Both the position numbers and the translations under genes were made by a program. The notes under the pieces are model-generated. The model was given only the letters and a program-made list of their open reading frames with translations. It made no database searches and was not told the DNA's origin. Shown here one piece after another: positions 1 through 5,270 of a DNA stretch of 7,977 nt; position 1 is the first letter of the stretch; each line of letters starts with the position of its first letter. This DNA is from Planctomycetales bacterium (GTDB lineage: Bacteria > Planctomycetota > Phycisphaerae > SM23-33): positions 1 through 7,977 of the forward strand of contig DAOVLS010000095.1 of the NCBI GenBank assembly GCA_030631125.1, written 5' to 3'.

Positions 1-20
1 AAATGACACTCTGTTTTTCA

Positions 21-44
21 GATTATGACGGTTTGGACATAATC
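21..44. other. Small stem-loop in the left intergenic region
   Basis: GATTATG at 21-27 is exactly complementary to CATAATC at 38-44, leaving a 10-nt loop. No T-run follows on either strand, so there is no good case for an intrinsic terminator. It could be the 3' end structure of a gene lying left of the window. The rest of 1-217 shows no convincing coding potential and no -35/-10 pair that I would defend, although a promoter for the 218-2961 genes should lie somewhere here. Confidence 0.3.
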
Positions 45-100
45 GCCTGGGCGAGAAGATTGTAACCCTTGAAATAAAAATGAGATATGTTTTTTGAATC

Positions 101-120
101 CCTGCCTGCCGGCAGGCAGG
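101..120. repeat. 20-bp perfect palindrome (CCTGCCTGCC and its complement)
   Basis: The ten bases CCTGCCTGCC at 101-110 are followed directly by their exact reverse complement GGCAGGCAGG at 111-120, with no spacer. Read in some frames this gives the peptide LPAGRQG, which I know as a hallmark of spurious ORFs over this kind of dispersed palindrome. It lies in non-coding sequence. It is more likely a copy of a genome-wide short palindromic repeat than an operator, but copy number cannot be judged from one window. Confidence 0.6.
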
Positions 121-144
121 TCTGCGAACTCTGTGGTTAATGAA
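121..144. repeat. Probable remnant of a dispersed non-coding repeat
   Basis: Directly after the palindrome comes a stretch containing TGCGAACTCTGTGGTTAAT. It resembles the 'CTCTGTGAACTCTGTGGTTAA' type of repetitive sequence that recurs in intergenic DNA of several environmental bacteria. This is recognition from memory, not from a search. Its contact with the 20-bp palindrome suggests that 101-144 is one repeat insertion. Confidence 0.3.
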
Positions 145-217
145 AAATACGGGCTACGTAGCACGAGTCGCTCCGTCCCAGCCTGCCGATTGCCGACTTC
201 GGGGAGAAACATGCTGA

Positions 218-862
218 ATGAATGTAATATCGAAGCAGATAGGTAAAGAACTTAAATCTCACGCGCCGTTCACGACGTTCGGGGCGTTGACGGGGATTGC
301 GATCATGGCGGTGATTTTTTATTCCGGCATAGATCGTTCGACCTCTAAAGTGCTTTTTTGGGTGTTTCATCCTTTTCACGTGTTCCTCAGCGCGTTGGCG
401 ACCGCCGGGATGTACAGGCTTCACAGCAAGGGAAGGCTTTTACCGACGATCCTGATCGGGTACTTCGGGTCGATCGGCATAGCCACGTTGAGCGATTGCG
501 TCATTCCGTACCTTGCCGAATCGCTCCTGAATTGGCCCCACAGGGAAATCCACCTGGGTTTCATAGAGAAGTGGTGGCTGGTGAATCCTCTGGCGTTTGC
601 GGGTATTGCGGTTGCTTGTTTTCGGCCTCGGACGAAGTTTCCTCACGCCGGCCACGTGCTTTTGAGCACATGGGCGTCGCTGTTCCACATGACCATGGCC
701 ATGGGAGATACGCTCGATTCATTTGTGATTCCTCTTGTAGGTGTTTTTCTTTTCCTTGCGGTCTGGATTCCATGCTGTGCGAGCGATATTGTATTCCCGC
801 TGCTTTTTACGATGAACAAAACAGGAAAGACAGTTGATGAAGATCGCCCTTGCACAAATTAA
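218..862 (+). CDS. Unrecognised multi-pass membrane protein rich in intramembrane histidines
   Basis: I do not recognise this 214-residue family. About six hydrophobic segments are visible, near residues 18-36, 44-64, 74-95, 119-135, 143-162 and 168-195. Many polar residues sit in or beside them: H51-P-x-H54 within the second, S92-D93 in the third, H108 and H112 in the following loop, H143-x-x-H146 and H157 in the fifth, and D164 just after it. That pattern suggests bound metal or haem, or a transport path, but this is inference. The ATG at 218 is chosen because it opens the long frame and GGGGAG lies 11 nt upstream at 201-206. The last 26 nt overlap nadE, so the two are probably co-transcribed and translationally coupled. 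Base composition looks less GC-rich than in nadE. The hydrophobic pattern and tight coupling support a real gene. Confidence 0.75.
   Translation: MNVISKQIGKELKSHAPFTTFGALTGIAIMAVIFYSGIDRSTSKVLFWVFHPFHVFLSALATAGMYRLHSKGRLLPTILIGYFGSIGIATLSDCVIPYLAESLLNWPHREIHLGFIEKWWLVNPLAFAGIAVACFRPRTKFPHAGHVLLSTWASLFHMTMAMGDTLDSFVIPLVGVFLFLAVWIPCCASDIVFPLLFTMNKTGKTVDEDRPCTN
824..829 (+). promoter_or_regulatory. Shine-Dalgarno that sets the nadE start
   Basis: GGAAAG lies 7 nt before the ATG at 837 and inside the upstream membrane-protein gene. It favours ATG 837 over the adjacent in-frame TTG at 834. The resulting N-terminus, MKIALAQINP, matches the usual start of NadE nitrilase domains. Confidence 0.6.
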
Positions 863-2483
863 TCCGACAGTCGGCGACATCGCCGGCAACAGTTCAAAGA
901 CAGCCGACTGCATCGCCCGCGCCGAGCAGATGGGGGCCGAACTGGTGGTCTTCAGCGAGTTGTCGCTGTTGGGCTATCCGCCCCGCGACCTTTTGAGCCG
1001 CAGTTCTTTCATCTCGGCTTCGGTTGATGCGGTCGAGGCGTTGGCAAAGCGGTGTCGTGGTATCGCGGCGCTGGTCGGTTTCGTCAGGCCTGCGGAGACC
1101 TCGCCGGGCAAGCCGCTGGAGAACGCCGCTGCGCTGCTGGCAGACGGCGCCGTCGCCGGCGTCTATGTCAAAACGCTCCTGCCTACCTACGACGTCTTTG
1201 ACGAGAGGCGTTACTTCCGCCCGGGCCGGCCGCAGGCGCCGCTGATGCTCAACGGTCGGCGAATCGGCGTGAGCATCTGCGAGGACATCTGGGACCGCCC
1301 CGCCCTGGCCGCACTGGGGCAGACGTCTTATCAGGCCGATCCGCTCGCGGACCTCCGCAAAGCCGGAGCCGAGATTATCATCAACATGTCCGCAAGCCCC
1401 TTCCAGTTGGGCAAGTCCGCCATCCGCGAGGACCTTGTCCGCCGCCAGGCAGAACGGATGAAAACGCCGATCATTTACGTCAATCAGGTCGGCGGAAACG
1501 ACGAACTGGTCTTCGACGGCGCGAGCCTGGCCGTCGGGGCTGACGGGGCAATGCTGGGACGCTGCAGGGGATTCGCCGAAGACATCCTGGTGGTCGATAC
1601 CGCCGGCCGGGCGGGGAAGTGCGAACAGGCCGGCTCCGATATGGAGCAGTTGGCGGCGGCCTTGAAACTGGGCCTGCGGGACTACGTTCGCAAATGCGGC
1701 TTCAAGTCGGTCGTGCTGGGCCTGTCGGGCGGGATAGATTCAGCCGTCGTCGCCGCCGTTGCCGCCGACGCACTCGGCGCTGAAAACGTCCTGGCGCTCG
1801 CCATGCCGTCGCGCTACAGCAGCGACCACAGCCTCACCGACGCGCAACAACTGGCGGAGAATCTTGGCATCCGGTATCTCGTTCTGCCGATTGACCCGAT
1901 TCACACCACTTACGAGCAGGCCCTTACCGAGCACCTGCCCGCGGACCGCCCGGACACGACCGATCAGAACATCCAGGCCCGCATACGCGGCAACCTCATC
2001 ATGGCCTTTTCCAACGCCTGCGGGCATCTGCCTCTGGCGACCGGAAACAAGAGCGAACTGGCGACCGGATACTGCACGCTCTACGGCGACATGACCGGCG
2101 GACTGGCCGTTATCGGCGACGTGCCCAAGACAATGGTCTATCAACTCGCCCGGCACCTGAACGAAACGGCGGGGCATCCCATCCCCGACGACATTATTAC
2201 CAAGCCGCCAAGCGCCGAACTGAAACCAAACCAGACCGATCAGGACAAACTCCCGCCTTACGACCTGCTGGATGCGATTCTGTCGCGCTACATCGAGCAG
2301 GATGAAAGCACGGAACAGATCATCTCCGCCGGTTTTGATGCCGACGTGGTTCGTCGTGTCGTGAACATGGTTACACTGGCCGAGTACAAGCGTCGCCAGG
2401 CGCCGCCGGTGTTGAGAGTAACCGCCCGCGCCTTCGGCCCGGGGCGGCGAATGCCCATCGCCTGCCGGAGAGATTTCGATTGA
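837..2483 (+). CDS. nadE: Glutamine-dependent NAD+ synthetase
   Basis: This cytoplasmic enzyme makes NAD+ from nicotinate adenine dinucleotide, ATP and glutamine, the last step of NAD synthesis. The 548 residues hold two domains. Residues 1-260 are a nitrilase-type glutaminase with the expected triad: E41 in FSELSLLGYPPRD, K112 in YVKTLLPTYDVFDE and C148 in GVSICEDIWD. Residues about 270-548 are the synthetase, with the ATP-pyrophosphatase loop SGGIDSA at 297-303, the NIQARIRGNLIMA segment at 378-390, ATGNKSE.ATGYCTLYGD at 401-418, and the C-terminal EYKRRQAPP...RAFGPGRRMPIA. The glutaminase domain means it need not rely on free ammonia. Length and motifs are complete. It overlaps the membrane gene upstream by 26 nt and ends 7 nt before tadA. 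Confidence 0.97.
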   Translation: MKIALAQINPTVGDIAGNSSKTADCIARAEQMGAELVVFSELSLLGYPPRDLLSRSSFISASVDAVEALAKRCRGIAALVGFVRPAETSPGKPLENAAALLADGAVAGVYVKTLLPTYDVFDERRYFRPGRPQAPLMLNGRRIGVSICEDIWDRPALAALGQTSYQADPLADLRKAGAEIIINMSASPFQLGKSAIREDLVRRQAERMKTPIIYVNQVGGNDELVFDGASLAVGADGAMLGRCRGFAEDILVVDTAGRAGKCEQAGSDMEQLAAALKLGLRDYVRKCGFKSVVLGLSGGIDSAVVAAVAADALGAENVLALAMPSRYSSDHSLTDAQQLAENLGIRYLVLPIDPIHTTYEQALTEHLPADRPDTTDQNIQARIRGNLIMAFSNACGHLPLATGNKSELATGYCTLYGDMTGGLAVIGDVPKTMVYQLARHLNETAGHPIPDDIITKPPSAELKPNQTDQDKLPPYDLLDAILSRYIEQDESTEQIISAGFDADVVRRVVNMVTLAEYKRRQAPPVLRVTARAFGPGRRMPIACRRDFD

Positions 2484-2490
2484 GCAAACC

Positions 2491-2961
2491 ATGCAGCACG
2501 AGCACTCAGAGCAACTGATGCTGGCGGCGATTGCCGAGGCGCGTAAGGCAGAGGCGCTGGGCGACGTTCCGATAGGGGCGGTGATTGCGCGCGACGGTGA
2601 AATAATCGCTGCCGCTCACAACCGCCGAATAATCGACGCCGACCCGACCGCTCACGCCGAGATGCTCGCCATTCGCGCCGCCGCCGAGGCCGTCGGCGAC
2701 TGGCGACTTACCGGATGCACGATAGCAGTAACGCTGGAACCCTGCCCGATGTGCGCCGGGGCGATTGTCCTGGCCAGACTCGACCGGCTTGTCTATGGCG
2801 CCGCCGACCCGAAGGCCGGCGCTGTCGAAACGCTCTATAACATCTGCTCCGACAGCCGACTCAATCACAACGTCGAAATCACCTCCGGCATCCTGGCTGA
2901 TGAATGTGGGCGGTTACTGAGCGAATTCTTCCAGCGTAAACGCGAAACGTCGAAGAAATAG
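2491..2961 (+). CDS. tadA: tRNA-specific adenosine deaminase TadA
   Basis: This enzyme deaminates adenosine to inosine at wobble position 34 of tRNA (tRNA-Arg(ACG) in most bacteria), letting one tRNA read several codons. The 156 residues form one cytidine-deaminase-fold domain with the zinc and catalytic motif H55-A-E57 (E57 the proton shuttle) and P84-C85-P-M-C88 (the two zinc cysteines). The family's C-terminal pattern also follows: DPKAGA...N...NHNVEITSGILADECGRLLSEFFQRKR. Length is normal for bacterial TadA. The ATG at 2491 has no good Shine-Dalgarno; the nearest purine run, GGAGAG at 2467-2472, is too far away. Translation is probably coupled to nadE, whose stop is 7 nt upstream. A guanine or cytosine deaminase is less likely given the TadA-type ends. 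No functional link to nadE is evident. Confidence 0.95.
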   Translation: MQHEHSEQLMLAAIAEARKAEALGDVPIGAVIARDGEIIAAAHNRRIIDADPTAHAEMLAIRAAAEAVGDWRLTGCTIAVTLEPCPMCAGAIVLARLDRLVYGAADPKAGAVETLYNICSDSRLNHNVEITSGILADECGRLLSEFFQRKRETSKK

Positions 2962-2987
2962 GAAACCGTCCCTGTTGTTACGGTTTC
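2962..2987. terminator. Possible bidirectional terminator in the convergent gap
   Basis: GAAACCGT at 2962-2969 pairs perfectly with ACGGTTTC at 2980-2987 across a 10-nt loop, starting at the base after the tadA stop codon. It lies in the short gap between tadA (+) and the pseudopilin-like locus ending at 3045 (-), where a shared terminator is expected. There is no downstream U-tract in either direction and half of the stem is A/T, so it may be weak or factor-assisted. Nothing else is visible in 2988-3044. Confidence 0.4.
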
Positions 2988-3044
2988 TGTCCAAATCTGC
3001 CGAAAAATCGCACTTCACTTTCGCTGGACCACTACACACTTAAC

Positions 3045-3658
3045 TCAAGGATGGTGGATGAGAATATCGCCATTTCTGCGTATTATTTTTAAACGATCCC
3101 GGTATTTACGATAAGTGTTCCCGTCAAAACTGTCATCTGTAAAATAACCGGATAGGCTCTTGTAAGTTCTGGAACCATCTATATCATCACCGCCACCGTT
3201 TTCATCTATTCCATTTGGGCCGGTGCTGTAAAGACGAAAGACCAACTTTACATCTTTGGCCGGACAACTATATTTGAGCCGATTACCCCATGTGTCCACA
3301 AGGCGGATTGTCGGGGATGATTCATCCTCGACTAAAAATCGTGCTTTAAACATCACCATCAGGAAAAACTCCCCTCCGTCTTCGTATTCAGCGATATACT
3401 TTTCACGCCTCTCGTCCAACCAACGCTCCAGTGTCGTTATATCCCCCCCTCCGGAAGTTGAAAAGGCAACGGTTCCTCAAAGGCAACTTCGCGGATTACA
3501 AAAGTCGCAAGGCTACCTATTTGCGATAGAGTCCGCTGCTCTGCTGTGGCGCCGAATTCAAAATCCTTGCCCTTGCAATTATAAGCACACAGGCCTATCA
3601 AAAGGCAAAGCGAAATCAGACAGTACAGAATATATATACCAGTTTTCTTAGTACTCAT
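3045..3658 (-). pseudogene. Pseudopilin-like (GspG C-terminal type) membrane-anchored protein, frameshifted
   Basis: Two adjoining open frames on this strand read as one protein if a single G is added to the G7 run at 3443-3449. The first part (3658 to 3437, 73 residues) has one hydrophobic segment at about residues 7-25, with no prepilin GFTLIE motif and no proper lipobox. The second part (through 3045) holds VDTWGNRLKYS and FRLYSTGPNGIDENGGGDDID. This resembles the C-terminal WGNP.Y ... S.GPDG..GGDD region of type II secretion pseudopilin GspG, which binds calcium in characterised members. The restored product is 204 residues, with GGDITTLERWLDERREKY across the join. The first ATG shares ATGA with the amrA stop, a sign of a real coupled gene. 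TTG 3419 with GGAG 6 nt upstream could start the second half alone. The region is visibly AT-richer than its neighbours. Function is unknown; a soluble anchored pseudopilin relative is the best guess. Confidence 0.65.
3443..3449 (-). other. Seven-G run at the frame break
   Basis: On the minus strand the upstream frame reads GAG GGG GGG ATA TAA, so the run sits exactly in the X XXY YYZ phase of a -1 slippery heptamer, with a stop one codon later. A one-base slip back, or one extra G, puts the ribosome into the GAT ATA ACG frame that continues to 3045. Sequencing or assembly error, mutation, phase variation or slippage would all look like this. Confidence 0.6.
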
Positions 3659-4227
3659 TTGAGTGGCCCCGGCAACTTTTCGTCTGAGAATTTTTCGCTT
3701 GTGAATGTATAGACCGTGGTCTGTTCATCTCGCCATGCGTCGGGGTTCATGCCGGCTTTGCCGGAGCAGCACTGCGAGAGGAACTGCTCTTTGGTCCATC
3801 CGGTTTCTGTTGCGACTTCGGGCAGGAAGCACCCGCTGGCCGGGCCGCGGACGATGTAGATGCCGTGGACGCCCAACTCGATGTCGAGCGGATTTTCGAT
3901 AGGCTCCAGTTCGCTCAGCACCGATACCTGGACGGTGAGGCCGGCGACCTCGCCGGGTGTGATGGGATCGAGTGTAAATCTCGGATCGTGTGCAGCAGAC
4001 CGGGCCATTTCGGCAATCTGTTCGGCCAGTGGTTTTTGTGGGTGAAACGTTCCGATGCACCCGCGAAGTCTGCCTCGGTTGGTCAGCGTAACAAAGCAGC
4101 CGCGTTGCTCACCCAGAATGCCCTCCGCCGACGGCGGGGCGGGCTGGGACGAAGGCGAAACCGTCGCCCGTACCGCATCCCTGGCCAGTTTCAGCAGCGT
4201 TTTGCGAACTTCATCCGATATGGCCAT
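3655..4227 (-). CDS. amrA: AMMECR1-domain protein (AmmeMemoRadiSam system protein A)
   Basis: This is a single-domain AMMECR1 protein of 190 residues, a family found from archaea to humans whose biochemical role is not settled. Visible signatures are L54-R-G-C-I-G59, the near-invariant family hexapeptide, then AAHDPRF at 79-85 and FLPEVATETGW at 134-144 ahead of the C-terminal WRDEQTTVYTFTSEKF. The frame can be extended to a TTG at 4266, but ATG 4227 has AAAGGA 7 nt upstream and gives the usual N-terminus, so I use it. In many genomes the gene sits with a Memo-family gene and a radical SAM gene. Neither is in this window, so this copy is at least locally an orphan. Its TGA overlaps the ATG of the pseudopilin-like gene in ATGA, implying translational coupling. 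It lies 76 nt after the EamA locus on the same strand. It appears intact between two broken genes. Confidence 0.93.
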   Translation of the reverse strand: MAISDEVRKTLLKLARDAVRATVSPSSQPAPPSAEGILGEQRGCFVTLTNRGRLRGCIGTFHPQKPLAEQIAEMARSAAHDPRFTLDPITPGEVAGLTVQVSVLSELEPIENPLDIELGVHGIYIVRGPASGCFLPEVATETGWTKEQFLSQCCSGKAGMNPDAWRDEQTTVYTFTSEKFSDEKLPGPLK

Positions 4228-4234
4228 GACCGAG

Positions 4235-4240
4235 TCCTTT
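4235..4240 (-). promoter_or_regulatory. Shine-Dalgarno that sets the amrA start
   Basis: AAAGGA on the minus strand stands 7 nt before ATG 4227. It supports that start over the longer reading from TTG 4266, whose extra 13 residues look like leader sequence rather than protein. Confidence 0.6.
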
Positions 4241-4303
4241 CCAGAGTGTCGAAGGTATATTACCAAAAGCGCCGCCGGAGAAGAAACGGAATCTCATGCT
4301 TCG

Positions 4304-5182
4304 TCAACTTCCCCAGACGCCGATCAGGACCAAGCCGGCGAGGATTATGGCTGTGCCGGTCAGGCGGACGGTCCGGCCCTGTTCCTTGAAAATTGCAAAG
4401 GCCAGGATTACGCCGATGACAATGCTGAACTGCCGGAAGGCGACGATGTAACTTACCTGGTGGGCCAGTTGGTACGCCCAGAGCACAAGCCAGTATGACC
4501 CGAAACCCAGTATGCCGGCGAGGATCGGAGTTTTCCACCCAACCGAGCGGTTTGACTGTCGCCGTGTCCGGGAAAGGCGCATTAACAATGCGTACACGAC
4601 GTAGGAAATCAGGAAGAAGATCTATCCGTAGCGTGCAGCCGTGGCCGGTCCTTGGCGGACGACCTCGGCGGCCGACTTGTCCAGCAGCGTGTACCCGACC
4701 GTTCCAAGGGCCGTCAAGGCGATCCAGAAAGTCGCGCGATTGAAATAATGCCCGAGGGCGAAGCCGCGGAACGACTTGAGCGGCGTCAGCAGGCATCCGC
4801 CGATTACCAGGCAGATACCGACCCATCCGAATGTCGTGAGATGTCTTCCCAGCAGCACGTCGCCGAAGGCAACCAGCAGAATCGGCAAGGCCCTGGCGAC
4901 GGGGTACACCACAGTGAAATCCGAGGAGCCGTACGCGCGCGCCAAGCCAAGGTAGTAAAACCCGCAGCATATCCCCGACCCCGCTACGCACATCCAGGCC
5001 TTCGGCGTGAGGCTGCGCACCATCGCCTCACTGACAGCCGCTGGAACCAGCCCGGCCAGCACAACTACGATCAGCATCCTGCCTATCAAAACCGTCTCGC
5101 AGTCTCGGCGACGAACGAGCAGGTTCCAACCGGCGTGCATGAAGGTCGAAGCGACTACCAGAATGATTACCGCCGGATTCAA
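4304..5182 (-). pseudogene. EamA/DMT-superfamily permease interrupted by an in-frame TAG
   Basis: This is a drug/metabolite-type inner-membrane transporter of 292 codons, the usual length for two EamA repeats (about ten helices). The first repeat covers residues 1-137, with FMHAGWNLLVRR and the conserved RAYGSSDFTVVYPVARALPILLV stretch. The second runs from about 149 to the end, with YIVAFRQFSIVIGVILAFAIFKE and RLTGTAIILAGLVLIG. Codon 187 (4622-4624) is TAG, in frame and with no length change. The reading IFFLISYVVYALL continues immediately after it, so one substitution explains the break. A restart at GTG 4597 would begin inside a helix and has no Shine-Dalgarno. TAG also ends tadA and carB, so general reassignment is unlikely. 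Substrate cannot be inferred. It follows carB by 77 nt on the same strand. A base-calling error would make this a normal intact gene. Confidence 0.85.
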
Positions 5183-5187
5183 TGCGT

Positions 5188-5193
5188 CTCCTT
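5188..5193 (-). promoter_or_regulatory. Strong Shine-Dalgarno before a TTG start (EamA locus)
   Basis: AAGGAG on the minus strand lies 5 nt before TTG 5182, which begins the N-terminal helix NPAVIILVVASTFMHAGWN. The near-consensus site justifies calling the TTG start and shows that the locus was translated at least until recently. Confidence 0.7.
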
Positions 5194-5235
5194 GGAAACA
5201 GCGTTTTACAACTTACAGGCTTTTCTCGGTTAATA

Positions 5236-5270
5236 CAGTAGCCAGTAACCGGCTACCGGCTACTGGTTAC
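5236..5270. repeat. Heptanucleotide repeat and hairpin across the carB stop codon
   Basis: Read on the minus strand, 5270-5236 is five consecutive 7-mers: GTAGCCG twice in the middle, flanked by the variants GTAACCA, GTTACTG and GCTACTG. The unit also folds: CCAGTA (5242-5247) pairs with TACTGG (5261-5266), and after one mismatch CCGG (5249-5252) pairs with CCGG (5256-5259) across a 3-nt loop. The array supplies the last codons and the TAG of carB. No T-run follows, so it is a poor intrinsic terminator. It resembles the short tandem heptad repeats known from cyanobacterial and other intergenic regions. Confidence 0.6.

Noticed and set aside
18..212. 64-codon minus-strand frame at the left edge
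   Set aside because: It contains LPAGRQG from the 20-bp palindrome and has no recognisable domain. It is read through repeat sequence.
211..246. Eleven-codon frame MLNECNIEADR overlapping the start of the membrane protein gene
   Set aside because: The GGGGAG site is closer to this ATG, so a leader peptide is conceivable. However, the frame is too short and has no attenuation-like structure or repeated codons.
1740..2492. Long 250-codon open frame antisense to nadE
   Set aside because: It lies wholly opposite the conserved synthetase domain of nadE. Its peptide shows no domain, and long antisense frames are expected in GC-rich coding DNA.
4304..4597. Second half of the EamA gene as a separate small transporter
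   Set aside because: Its GTG start is inside a predicted helix, it lacks a Shine-Dalgarno, and it is in the same frame as the upstream part. A nonsense mutation explains it better.
4622..4624. Amber codon reassignment in this organism
   Set aside because: TAG ends tadA and carB at family-appropriate positions, so general reassignment is unlikely. Only local readthrough remains possible.
4260..4991. 243-codon open frame on the minus strand in another frame of the EamA locus
   Set aside because: It is an arginine-rich, low-complexity translation without helices, while the EamA frame shows clear transporter repeats apart from one TAG.
5236..5270. CRISPR array
   Set aside because: The repeat unit is 7 nt with no spacers, and no cas genes are present.
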